Assembly (NCBI GenBank): GCA_964020155.1
Contig: OZ026549.1
Location: forward strand, 4,139,219 to 4,203,218
Reading direction: 5' to 3'
Source: Chondrilla cf. caribensis
Taxonomy: Eukaryota; Porifera; Demospongiae; Chondrillida; Chondrillidae
Length of the DNA: 64,000 nucleotides
Shown: piece after piece, positions 21,927 through 34,531 of the stretch
Layout of the letters: the number at the start of each line of letters is the position of its first letter
How positions within the stretch are numbered: the stretch's first letter is position 1
Program-made: the position numbers and the translations under genes
Notes under the pieces: model-generated
The model's database searches: none
Told to the model about the DNA's origin: nothing
The model's input: the letters and a program-made list of their open reading frames with translations, nothing else

Positions 21927-22789
21927 GTAGCCATCAACATTATATAACCAATTAATTAGAATTTGACAATATTAATTAGAGTGCATTATAATAATACGTA
22001 TGTGACAAGTGCGTTAAGCTGATACTAAAGAGTGTTTACCTGAATATTAATAATTGTGTGAAGTGGAATTATAGTTGTTTCCAGTGAAATACACAGTACG
22101 TACTACATATGTATACACATACCATGTTTGGTATTATACAGTTGACTGGTATGTGGTACAATATAGCAGCCTTTATGTCACTGGATGGAACTAGGACATT
22201 GTAGACAGAAACCAGGATCATCGGTACATGGGAGGGTCGGCCATTTTATTAGTGATGTCACAATGTGCAATGTATGTGACACCATACAGATATCAGGGGA
22301 GGAGGAACCAGTACTTGTCACATCATGAAGTGAGCAACACAGGTGAGTACATGATACATTTGAGGGATCTACAATGCTAACAATGTTATCACTCACTAAC
22401 TGACTGTAGATGAAGGAAGATATAGGAAAATGGTCAGTCATAGAAAATACATGTTAATAGCAAAAGACGTGGACTACCTCAATATGGTATATAACAGTGT
22501 ATATTTCAATCATATCATGTCCAAGTTTCATTTGAATAAGTATACAATTGTCCTTAAGTCCAGAGCAGTTGACACAGTGGTGTCCCAACATAAAGCACTT
22601 TCATAGTTATACAAGAATACAACAGCATCTTCAAGCAGTTGAAGACTAGGGTTGATAAATAGATGTATTTTGAATTACATGAATTATAATTAATGTATTG
22701 AATGTGCTACAAAACCCACACAATGTAACAATAGTGGATAATTGAATATGGTATAGACACTCTACTACATTCCTATACTGTGTATGGGT

Positions 22790-23262
22790 GTAAACACACA
22801 TGGTTGATCAGTGGAGGAGATGAAACTGATTTTGGAATTACTGAACCACAGGCACTTGTATGGCTGTTCAGTGGAGAAGATGATAGTGAAGAGTACCTTA
22901 GTTCTTGCACTTCTTGTTAGTGGTGAGTTAGTGAGAGAGGATCATTACAACTGTACATCAAAACAGGACATTATTGTTGCTGAAAAATATTATGGAGGAT
23001 TAATGAGTTAGGCAGATCAACCGGATGTACCGTACTGATTGTAGATTATATTGGTACTGGGAAATGGTGGTGGATAAGAAGGTTTGGCGGATAAAGTGGT
23101 GGTGGATCAATGAGAATCCCCTGTACAGAGCTTGAAGGTACAGGTTATATACAGGTGGGGTGAGAACTACTGATGGGGAATACGCGAGTACCAAAATGTG
23201 TAGGTTCACTGGACATTTCAGAGAGTACACACTCTATAGAGTACATACAACTACTGTAGGCA
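22790..23262 (+). pseudogene. Receptor gene remnant between U1 and U2
   Basis: An intact signal exon at 22880-22922 (MIVKSTLVLALLVS with GTGAGT donor) is followed by a micro-exon-like segment at about 23156 (GTGGGGTGAGAACTACTGAT) whose donor CTCAG|GT has become CGCGAGT. The sequence then switches near 23262 to the 5' flank of U2. Ig and later exons are absent. This is a second collapsed unit. Confidence 0.7.
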
Positions 23263-23541
23263 CTCAATATATGTGCTTGTCACTTACGTAATTACATGCT
23301 ATGGTTGTGCCCCAGTTCCAGAGATAGGAAGATTTAGTGAGGACTGATTTCAATCAGCAAACAATGTCATGTCATAGTAACAGCAATACACATGTCACCG
23401 AAGACAGTATGAGCCCCCTTCAGATACAACTTCACTTTAGATAATGAAATAGATAATGTTGTTGAAAATCTATTAAAAAGGTTGTTTTACGAGACAACTG
23501 ATTACCAGATTACTGTACCACAGGCAGTTATAGTGTTGTTG

Positions 23542-26500
23542 ATGGAGAGGATGATATTGGAGAGTACCTTAGTTCTTGTACTTCTTGTTAGTGGTGAGTT
23601 AGGGAGAGAGGGTCATTACAACTGTACACTAATATCACTCTAATAGGCACACACACACACACAATACCACTCACTGTGGTGTGGTGGTGTTGATATACAG
23701 AACTTCACACTATCCATACAGGTGGAGTGGGAACTACTGATGGGGAATACTCAGGTAACAAGATATCTAGGTTTACTGGACATTTCAGAGAGTACACACT
23801 CTATAGAGTACATACAACTACTGGAGGCTCTCAGAGTACACACTACAATGACTACATACAGTGGATGTCTTACAATGTGTACTGTACACATGTGGTTTTG
23901 GTTCTACATGTATGTAGGGACTCAGTCTCTTACTACTACCAATGTCATCATCGATGGATACACAGTCAATTCAACCCTGAACTCTACAGCTACTCTACCA
24001 CTAGGAACAACTGTTATTCTAGTTTGTAGACTCAGTGGAATATCACATGGACTACAGACGAACTATCACTGGACATGTCCAAATGGAACATGTCAACAAA
24101 CAGGATATGCTGGGAGGAAGATCAACAACAATATTATAACTATCAACATAACCTCTACAAGTGATGGAGGGACATACACCTGTAATGTCACTGCTCAAGG
24201 AAGGGAAGCTAGTCAACAGTTCCAGCTGAAGGTTTCTGGTCAGTGGTCATGAGTACTACTAGTACAGGGTGTACATACCCATGGTGATACACTGTTCTAC
24301 TTCATACTGTGTACTTTAGGTGGGCAAGTTGTTCACAGTTATGGGAGACTGATACTCCATGAGAGAGTCATCTCTGACAAACAACAAGTCCAACCACCAA
24401 ACAATGATAGTGGAGATGGGAGGATTGAGTGTAGAGTGAGCAGTAGAGAGGCTAAGTTTGAATATCATGGACACACTGTTACAACTAACACTAGTGGAGA
24501 TATTCATCAGATCATAAGTGGATCTACTGCTACTGTAGTCATAAGAGCTAGAGCTTTCAACAATTTTGTGAATTTTGAAGGGAATTGCGCTGGTATATAC
24601 CACTACCTGTTCTTATCTAATGGTGAGTAGTGCATTGTGTGTGGACAAATACGTAATACAATAATAAGATGCAATGCTTGACATTTTACTTGTATACATA
24701 CAATATTGATTGTAATTAACAAGGCACACTACATGCGTTTAACTCATGTATGTAAAGGGATAAGATCCTACTATGTGTTCCATTCTTTCAAATATTCATC
24801 GTTCTTTTTATTATGAGTGACTCCTAAGCCTTTTTAAACGTGTCGATTTCAAGGATGAGTACAGTGCTAGAATATTAATTTTAATCAAATCTTTAAAAAT
24901 AGTGTTTTACCATGTAAAGTAGAAGTCATATTGAAGTCTTATACCCTTTATGTGGAGAAGGGTTCAGAACAACCACGGATACAGCCCATTAGTGGAAATA
25001 TTGCTGGACAACCAGACGAAAAGTGGATGATACAGTGCACTCTAGAAAACCAATACATATCAGTAGGATCACTACATATTTAGATGAAACCAACATAGAG
25101 ATGACAGGCTACGGGCCTGTTTTCTCGCGTACTATTCTTTCGTTCGTCAAAGATGACTGCTTCTAAGTGTAACTCAAGCAGAAAACTGTGGAATGGCCGG
25201 CTTGACTATAAAATATACATGGAACAATAGTGTATGTGTATGCATGTACGTATGGAATGTACACAGGTGTACACTTGATATGTACACCTGTGTACATGAA
25301 TGTCAAACCCACGTGTATCATTTATTACATGCAATACTGTGCTATCATAACGATATTGCATATACAGTATGGATCATGGAAAACTAACGTTTTTGTCGGT
25401 TACCCTGTAATTAGCGATAACGGAATATCGGTTAAAAGTAACGCAATATCCGTTAGCGGTTAATCTGTTAACAGTTAATCCATTAACCGGTAACATATTA
25501 ATCGTATGATGTCACTTGTTATGTCTAGAACAATTGGAAATGAGCCTGAGTTTTTGACCATGGTTTCTTTACCGCTAAACTTTAACTTCTCTGCAAGATA
25601 CGTACGCAGTCGTCTAAAAACACTCGTCGAAAATCACTGGAACAAAGAAACTCTTTGAAACATGCCATGTACATTCTAGGTGGACTCTACGTGTATGAAA
25701 ACAGGTTAATAGTTAATCCGTTAACTGTTTAACCGTTAATCCGTTAATGGAAACAAATAAATTTTGTCGGTTAACCTTTAGCGCTTAATGGTTCATGATC
25801 CGTACTGTATGTATGTAGATACTCTCCCCTGTGTCCTGAGGACTGCTACCATGATAACGTACCAATATGATCATGGTATCATGTGTACATCACTCTCATA
25901 TTAGGTACTCTCCCTGATGTCTCCATAACTGGTACAACCAGTACTGGTACCAGTATCACTGTGTACATTGGTACCATACCTAGTGGTATTGAAAGGGTTA
26001 TCATTGGATATCACAGACTGGACCTTGGAGTACCAGTAGTAGGAGAGTATGGGAATAATGATAAGGGATCATCAAGAACATTCTCCTCACTAGTACCCGG
26101 TGCTAAGTACAGGATCATAGCATGGGGACTTGGTGGAAGTGATGATAGAAGAAGTAGTCAGTCACCAGCTGTGAGGGAGGTTACTACAGTGGAGATAAGT
26201 GAGTTGATGGGATCTTTTCACTAAACAGTATACACACATTACAATCAGTCAATGTGTACATTATCTGATATTATGTGTGTTGTGTACAGTTCCATCTCCT
26301 CCAAGATACCTCACTATTACTAGAGTGTTCGATGATGGGATTGAACTAAACTGGATACCACCTAGAGAACCCAATGGAGACCTACAACATTACATCGTCA
26401 AATACACTACACAAAATGGAACACAACAAGAGATCAATACTACAAACAACATCAACTACTACAACTTAACAGGACTAGAGAGAGGACAGACCTACAACAA

Positions 26501-28403
26501 CATCAGAGTGGTAGCTGTCAACTCAGCTAAACATGGGAGGGGAAGTCAACCTATAACAAGTCTTGTCTTCTGTTACCATGGTAATAGGGGTGATATTTCA
26601 GGGTGATATGTGGGATACCCAGTCCTAGGCTGGATATCACTCTGTGGCCAAGGAGTGACTAATTAATACAGTTTTCATGCATTCCATGTAGTAACTGTAA
26701 TGAATATTGTCAACATATCAAGTCTGCGGAGGATATATACATATGTATTGCATTCTATCTTTGCGTCTAGTTTCTGTAACATAAGGAGCTAGCTTCTTTT
26801 TGAAGTAGATATCAGGGCACTTCCAGCAACATTACAGGCAACTCGACATTCTTGAAAATTCTTCACAGCCCACTTAGCCCTTGTGTCTGTATTTTGAGAT
26901 ACGTATTTTTGAGTTTACTCAAATCATCGTCAATTACTTTTGCAAATCATTGACTCACTTCTCCTTGCTTAGCCAACAATTTGCTCCCACCCTAAAAAAT
27001 GATTTCTGATGAAAGACAAATAGTTATCACCCAGTTATGAGGATGGAAACCTAAAAGAATTACTCAATCTTCGGAGGGGAGGGGTTGACACCTCGATCTA
27101 GTATTCTATAATGGCTACCATCCTCGTAACTGGGTGAAAACTACTACACATACATAACCCAACTGTGGAGAGTACAATTGAATACAGTCGGAGGTATTGA
27201 GATGATGTCTGAATACTAATTACTTTAATATTGTACCTCCATCAATAGAGTCACCTGGTACTTCAACACCACCTCATACAACCAGCACACCTACCACAGA
27301 CGCACCATCATCTAAAGGTACAGTACAGCGTATAGAATAAACTGTACATAACATTGTTAACAAACTCTGTACTGGGAAATTTGTCTGTTGAGACTTAGAC
27401 CTAAGGGACCAGGAATGGTGGTCTCTGTAGACAGGTGGGCTGCTGTGTGTCAGGATGACAGGATATGGAGAGTACTGGAAATGGGAATGGGAATGGGAAT
27501 GGGAATGGGAATGTGTAGGTGTGTATTGAAAGTGAAAGAGTGAGTTTGTACACAAGTATTACCCTTCAAAACATAATATGAAGCTAATACAGTCACAATT
27601 ACATTTAATTACCTAAGGCCAATTCCCTGTCACTTACAACATCAGCAACAATAATACAGCTACAACAACAATGGAGCAATAACAAATTGCCACCCCATGA
27701 CACAAGCTAATTATGTTCCTCCTACACGGGATGTGCAGATATACAGTCACACTTTCAATTAATCACCTCGGGCTGACACCCCCTTGGCAATTAATTAACA
27801 GTGTGACTGTATAAACTGCATATTCCATTTGGAAGGACATACCTCATACTTCAAGAATATGGTATGAACACATAATATACGTACTATTGTTTGTGGAAAG
27901 ATGCTAGAATTGTGTACAATTTTGAACGATTGAATCGAATCGAACTTGACTGCTATATCTGATGACATTAGCCTACACTGTACCCACTGAGAGTTTGGGA
28001 ATGGGAATGGGAATGTGTGCGGATTGAATGTGAAAGAATGAGTGTGTACATAATCGCCAGTTCAAAAATTGAAAACGAACACACAATAAACTATCATTTG
28101 TGGAAAGATGCTAGAATTGTGTACAATCTGAAGTCACTATATGTTCCCTCACTCGCTACAGGTACCACATCCTGCAACTGTCCTTCTATAAATACTGCAG
28201 TCATCATAGCTCCTATACTAGTAGGTATGGCGATGATACTAGTGAGTATTACACTACTGGTGATCAACGTAATACTGATAGTGAAGAGGAAGAGACACAC
28301 ACCCACAGTACAGTATGACAAGTCTGAAGAACAGATTTATGATGAAGTGGACGATCATGCCAAGTCCACTAAAGACACTACAACCTATGGAGAATATATA
28401 TAA
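23542..28403 (+). CDS. U2: Ig-FN3-FN3 transmembrane receptor, no sushi, short tail
   Basis: Exons: signal 23542-23593 (MERMILESTLVLVLLVS), micro-exon 23722-23754 (GVGTTDGEYS plus split G), Ig 23918-24238, two-Cys domain 24320-24622, FN3 25905-26198, FN3 from 26290, stalk 27249-27317, TM plus tail 28162-28403. The Ig domain has CRLSG, W in HWTCPNGTC and DGGTYTC. The second FN3 reads into the shared insertion, where CCATG|GTAATA at 26580/26581 is a phase-1 donor that would add nine codons (SLVFCYHG-like) and rejoin the stalk; 534 aa results. Sushi exons are reduced to pieces near 27430-27470 and 27950-28000. The tail ends DTTTYGEYI and lacks the YxxL-x10-YxxI motif. Type I membrane protein. Confidence 0.72.
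25257..25298. repeat. Short perfect palindrome in U2 intron
   Basis: ATGTACACAGGTGTACA and its inverse are separated by eight bases. U4 has a shorter, imperfect form near 38014-38053, and U7 a longer perfect one at 58106-58175. The same intron site thus shows palindrome variation between copies. Confidence 0.8.
25363..25809. mobile_element. TIR element in U2 intron
   Basis: A 447-bp insertion with termini TACAGTATGGATCATG and inverted TACAGTACGGATCATG (one mismatch). It is rich in GTTAAC and CCGTTAA motifs on both sides of its centre. U1 and U4 have ordinary intron sequence at this point, giving an empty site. Superfamily not determined. Confidence 0.78.
26562..27146. mobile_element. Shared insertion in FN3-2 exon of U2
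   Basis: Best-preserved left end of the four copies: CTTGTCTTCTGTTACCATGG after the split exon. Its first 19 bases could be exonised through the donor at 26580/26581. The right end is near CTGGGTGAAAACTACTAC. Confidence 0.7.
27477..27514. repeat. (GGAATG)n short tandem repeat
   Basis: Six-base repeat GGGAAT/GGAATG adjoining a remnant of the second sushi exon. In other units the same position holds a few GGAATG units (U3, U7) or a TG microsatellite (U4, U6). Confidence 0.9.
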
Positions 28404-29495
28404 TATACTACAATCAAGTGATACTTGTTTGGAGAACAGGACATCAACTGGAAGGATTCCTGATTGAGTGGACATTAATATCATGATATTCAATTAATTA
28501 GTAGTTGACAATAATGATTAGAGTGCATTGTAATAATATGTGGCAAGTATGCTAAGCTGATACTAAAGAGTGTGTACCTGAATATTAATAATTGTGTGAA
28601 GTGGAATTATAGTTGTTTCTCGAGAAATACACAGTACATACTACATACGTATATACACACACCAGTTCGTTATTATACAGTTGACTGGTATGTGGCACAA
28701 TATAGCAGTCTTCATGTCACTGGATGAAACTAGGACATTGTAGATAGAAACCAGGAACATCTCAAAATCGGAGGGTCAGCCATTTTATTAGTGATGTCGC
28801 AATGTGCAATGTATGTGACATCTTACAGACATCAGGGGAGGAGGAACCAGTACTTGTCACATCATGTGAGAAGCATGAGTAAACACATGGTGCAATGGGG
28901 GGTCTACAATGTATTCACTCACTAATTGACTGTAGATGAAGAAAGATATAGGCAAATGGTCGGTCATAGAAACTACTAGCAAAATGTGCAAGGAGTGCCC
29001 ATGTGGACTACCTTAATATGGTATACAACAGTGAACAATCAGTCATTCCACATTTAGTGCAATTGAAAATTACTTGGGATGATTTTTACATTTCTATATT
29101 TCAATCATATCATGTAAAAAATTCATTTAAATTAGTATACAATTGTCCTCAAGTCCAGAGCAGTTGACACAGTGTTGTCCCAACATAAAGCACTTCCATA
29201 GTTATACAAGAATACAACAGCATCTTCAAGCAGTTGAAGACTAGGGCCAATTGAACTAGGGTTGATAAATATACGTATTTAAATTCTATTCGTAATCAAC
29301 ACACTGAATGTGGTACAAAACACACACAATGTAACAATAGTAGACAAGTGAAAATGGTATAGACACTCATACTAATGATTCCTACTACCTTCCTATACTG
29401 TGTATGCAAACACACATGATTGATCAGTGAAGACTATGAATTTAATTTTGGAATTAGTAAACCACAAACACTTGTATGGCTGTTCAGCGGAGAAG

Positions 29496-32400
29496 ATGAT
29501 ATTGAAGAGTACCTTAGTTCTTGTACTTCTTGTTAGTGGTGAGTTAGGAAGTGAGGATCATTACAACTGTACACTAATATCACTTAATAGGCACACACAT
29601 AATACCACTCACTGTAGTGTGGTGGTGTTGATATATAGAACTTTACACTATCCATACAGGTGGAGTGGGAACTACTGATGGGGAATACTCAGGTAACAAG
29701 ATATCTAGGTTTACTGGACATTTCAGGGAGTACACACTCTATAGAGTACATACAACTACTGTAGGCTCTCAGAGTACACACTACAATGACTACATACAGT
29801 GGATGTCTTACAACGTGTACTGTACACGTGTGATTTTGGTTCTACATTTATGTAGGGACTCAGTCTCTTACTGCTACCAATGTGGTCATTGATGGATACA
29901 CAGTCAATTCAACCCTCAACTCTACAGCTACTCTACCACTAGGAACAACTATTATTCTAGTTTGTAGACTCAGTGGAATACCACATGGACTACAGACTAA
30001 CTATCACTGGACATGTCCAAATGGACCGTGTCAACAAACAGGATATGCTGGGAGGAAGATCATCAACAATATTATAGCTATCAACATAACCTCTATAAGT
30101 GATGGAGGGACGTACACCTGTACTGTCACTGCTCAAGGAAGGGAAGCTAGTCAACAGTTCCAGCTGAATGTTACTGGTCAGTGGTCGTGAGTCTAGTACA
30201 GTGTGTACATACCCATGGTGATACACTGTTCTACTTCACCCTGTGTACTTCAGGTGGACAAGTTGTTCACAGTTATGGGAGACTGATACTCCTTGATGAA
30301 ACTATCACAGACAAACAACAACTCCAACCACCAAACAATGATCGTGAAGATGGGAGAATTGAGTGTAGAGTGAGCAGTGGAAGGGCTAGCTTCTCATATT
30401 ATGGACGCACTGTTACAACTGACACTAGTGGAGATGTTCATGTGATCAGAAGTGGATCTACAGCTACTGTAGTCATAAGAGATCGAATTTTCAACAATTT
30501 TGAGAATTTTGAAGGGCACTGTGCTGGTATATACCACTACCTGTTCTTATCTGATGGTGAGCAGTGTACAGATGAAACTTTACACTGTCAATATTAATGA
30601 AATGATTGTGAAACGGGAAACGTTTTGTGTACATACATACAAATGCAGTATGTACACATTACAGTAATGAATGCCAATGTAAATCACAATCAAATTAGTT
30701 TACTAGCTACATATGTACACTAAAATGAGTTGTGTGTGACATTGATAAGTTACTTTACAGAACACCTAAGCAAAACTGAATGCTCAGTATGTCACATGGA
30801 GATAAAAATAGGAGAAAGAAGTTGCATGGTTTTGTATTGTTGTGTAAAACAAATACGGAACATTTTATTTTTTTTACATGGAACAATTAGTGGTCTTTTT
30901 ACTTTCAACAAGAATAACAATGGTGTTTGGATAAGAATGCACAGACGTAGATACCTGTGTATAACATTCAAACAGATATATTCCACTGTTCACTATTCAA
31001 GTGCACATTTCAGTGAGTAAGGCTACTTCAAAAGGGTACTATTATAGCTAGGGAGCATTAATTTGAACAAGTAATGGCAGCAGCCCCATGAGTTCAAAAA
31101 CTCATAGGGCTGCTGCCCCCACGCTCAAATTTCTTGCCTGTCTTTTCTGAGTTCAGAAGAACCTTTGCTGAAGTTATTACATTTCGGCAAAGCTTTGGAG
31201 CACAAATTCCAGCCCAATTTCTAATCGTCGGCATTCGAAATCGGCCATCTTTATTTTGCACAATATAAATTATAATATAAATTCATTTTTTGCTGTTACA
31301 TGTAGGAACACATATTATATATGTAGTAATTATATCCTGCCTAGGTGTGCTGCAGCACACCTAGGAAGGACATAACTAGCTTGTATCCTTTCAAACTGCT
31401 GCTGTACCGATCTGTTCGATGGATTCTGCCGAATGTGTCGATCTTTTTTAGTTTTATAGACCAAATTACAGATTGGAATAATTTTCAACCAACAGAGGAG
31501 TTAAAAGCCCAGTTTTTGAAAGTTCTCGAGGACGAATTTCGTCCGGCACGTATATAGATACGAGGAACAGCCTCCACTTCCGCGCTACCAAAAGGACGAT
31601 AATGAGAACATATCTACTGTAGAATGACGCTTCCCTAACAACTTAGTTACTACTAACGATTTACAGAAACTCCTCTTAGTCTTTAGTAAGACTACTGTAC
31701 TTATCCGCTGTTGTGACGCTGTGACTTGAATAAGTTGCTATGCTGCGATTTTTTTTGGCAAACATATTTCCAGACAACTAACGATTTTAAGAAACTTCAC
31801 TAAGACTACTGTTGTGATGCTGCCATTATTGTCTGCGGGTGCGATGGTCTAGCTAAGTGACATTAATTAATTGATCGATTGCTATGGTAACTAATTGACA
31901 TTAATCAATTCATCAGCAAGTGTGCACATATCAGAGGAAGTGTGCACATATCGCACATATGTGCACACTTTTGCCTTTGATACTCCTACGCAAAAGGATA
32001 CAAATATATATATAATATATGGGATGAGTGTTACATACCGGAAGTCAAAATGAAAACAATATAGCCCTAAAAGCCCTGCAAATAAAAATACAAACCAAGT
32101 TAGGTAATGAAGATGATTCATGATACATAACAACGGGAAGCCATTTTCATGTATATATACTTCATTTATTTTGTTTCATCCATTTCGTTCGATTCCATTC
32201 ACTTTTGAGTTACAGCAACGACAATGACTAATACACAGTATAGGGTTTTGACAAACAATACATAAACCCACTTTCACACCTACCATACTATCCTTATATC
32301 TGCCACCATTACCAATATCAATCATTATTATAAAGGCTTCATGTATACAATTTTCATACATTCTACTCTCCTCTCCTACTCTAGGTACTCTCCCTGATGT

Positions 32401-34531
32401 CTCCATAACTGGTATAACAAGTACTGATACCAGTATAACTGTGAACATTGGTACCATACCTAGTGGTATTGAAAGGGTTATCATTGGATATCACAGACTG
32501 GACCTTGGAGTACCAGTAGTAGGAGGGTATGGGAATAGTGGTTTGGTATCGTCAAGAACATTCTCCTCACTAGTACCTGGTACTAAGTACAGGATTACAG
32601 CATGGGGACTTGGTGGAGCTGATGATAGAAGAAGGAGTCAGTCACCAGCTGTGAGGGAGGTTACTACAATGGAGAAAAGTGAGTTAATGGGAACTTTAGA
32701 CTAAACAGTATACACATTACAATCAGTCAATGTGTACATCATCTGATACTATGTGTGTTGTGTACAGGTCCATCTCCTCCAAGATACCTCACTATTGCTA
32801 GAGTGTTTGATGATGGGATTGAACTAAACTGGATACCACCTAGAGAACCCAATGGAGACATACGACATTACATCATAAAATACACTACACAAAATGGAAC
32901 ACAACAAGAGATAAACACTACAAACAACATCAACTACTACAACTTAACAGGACTAGAGAGAGGACAGACCTACCACATAATCAGAGTGGTAGCTGTCAAC
33001 TCAGCTGGAGGTGGGAGGGGAAGTCAATATATAACAAGTCATGTGCATAACTCAACAGTGGAAAGTACAAGTGAGTTAGAGTTGGAGGTATTGATGTACA
33101 GATACCAATTACGGCTGTAACTGTGTCTTCATCAATAGAGTCACCAGGAACATCACCAAACACACCAATGGCAGGTATGTAGGATGAATTGCATGTCTAC
33201 TGAGACTACCCCAAGGCACCAGGAAGTGGACCAGGGTGGTCTCTGTAAACATGTGGTCAGTATACCATATTGTGTGTCAATTAGTAGTTTATCATCAGGT
33301 ATCAACTGAATTAAGTGGATATATACATAGTTTAATGAATGCATGTTGGAATGTTGGGAGGTCTTTAGAGACAGGCTAAACTGTAACTGCATACTTGAAC
33401 CACATCCACATCAAGGTGTGCATTTGTAGTACACAAACATGACTTTGATGTCCACACTGCATTCTATCCCCATGTAGCATCCTGCCCCCCTCGTGTACCA
33501 TCCCTACCTCTCAACACAATGGTCCTCACTACACTCACTACTACTGTACCACCGGGGACCACTATCACTATAGGATGTGTGGATGGATACTACACTGATC
33601 GGGAGGAGATACTGACATGTGGAAGTGATGGACAGTGGAGAGGGAACATCACACAATGTAAAGGTATGGGTGTGAGAGACTATGCGTGTTTTTCACTACC
33701 TTACAAATACTAAATGTCATAATTTACAAACATACATGTCACCCTATATAAGCATGTACATACTAACCACCTAACACATCTCACAGTATACAAACATGTA
33801 CATACTAACCACCTAACACATCTCACAGTATACAAGCATGTACATACTAACCACCTAACACATTTCACACTATAGAAACATGTACAGCATCAAACTTGAC
33901 TGCTATATCTGATGACATAGCCTACACTGTACCCACTGAGATAAGACCAGGTACTGTAGTGGGTACACACTGTGGAGAAGGCTACCAAGTAGCTATCAAT
34001 GCTGTGTGTCAGGATGACAGGACATGGAGAGTACAGGAACAATGTGTTCAGAGTGAGTTTGGAAATGGGAATGAGAATGGGGATGGGAATGTGTGTGGAT
34101 TGAAAGTAAAACATAGAGTTTGTACATAAACATGCACCAGTTCAAGAATAATTGAACATGAACACATAACATACCATTGTTTGTGGAAAGATGCTCGAAT
34201 TGCATACAATCTGAAGTCACTACATGTTCCCTCACTCACTACAGGTACCACATCCTGCAACTGTCCTTCTACAAATACTGCAGTCATCATAGCGCCTATA
34301 CTAGTTGGCATGGTGATGCTACTAGTGGGTATTACACTACTGGTAATCGGTGTAATACTGATAGTGAAGAGGAAGAGACACACACCCACAGTACAGTATG
34401 ACAAGGAGTCCAAAGTACAGATTTATGATGAAGTGGACGATTATGTCAAGTCCACTAAAGACACTAAAGTCTATCAAGAATTAGATGTCAACAAGATGGA
34501 TGACACCAAGCAATATGCTGCAATCAAGTGA
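29496..34531 (+). CDS. U3: complete Ig-FN3-FN3-sushi-sushi receptor with ITAM-like tail
   Basis: The fullest copy. Exons: signal 29496-29538 (MILKSTLVLVLLVS), micro-exon 29660-29692, Ig 29856-30176, two-Cys domain 30254-30556, FN3 32385-32678, FN3 32768-33070, stalk 33139-33174 (SPGTSPNTPMA), sushi 33478-33663, second sushi 33888-34052, TM plus tail 34245-34531. All joins are phase 1 and sum to 656 aa. Sushi 1 has four Cys and W (GQWRGNITQC). Sushi 2 lacks the first Cys (ASNLTAIS). TM is about 26 hydrophobic residues followed by KRKRH. The tail has YDEV, then YQEL at 34472 and YAAI at 34514, spaced by ten residues, fitting a relaxed ITAM that could recruit SH2 kinases such as Syk. Unlike U1, U2, U4 and U6, the second FN3 exon is not interrupted. 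Ligand unknown. Confidence 0.85.
30557..32384 (+). other. Long intron of U3 with nested repeats
   Basis: Shares about 430 bp (30860-31310) and a later block (32020-32360) with the U5 intron at 46200-47040. Within it, 31040-31310 contains a repeat (AAGTTATTACATTTCGGC... AATCGGCCATCTTTATTT) that recurs inside the U5 transposon in reverse orientation. About 31330-32015 is extra relative to U5 and so is probably an insertion. The small frames at 30730-31020 and 31345-31557 have no recognisable product. Confidence 0.65.
33742..33884. repeat. 42-bp minisatellite, about 3.4 copies, in U3
   Basis: Units of ACAAACATGTACATACTAAC plus CACCTAACACATCTCACAGT lie directly before the second sushi exon. The same repeat is expanded to about 16 copies at the same place in U7. 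Confidence 0.93.

Noticed and set aside
23722..24252. MEWELL... frame continuing into the Ig exon of U2
   Set aside because: The frame crosses a predicted intron (CTCAG|GTAACA to ATGTAG|GG). It is stop-free only in some copies, and U1 and U6 differ there by a 2-bp deletion and a stop in the alternative frame.
31345..31557. 70-residue plus-strand frame in U3 intron
   Set aside because: Lies within a repeat-derived insertion absent from U5; no homology recognised.
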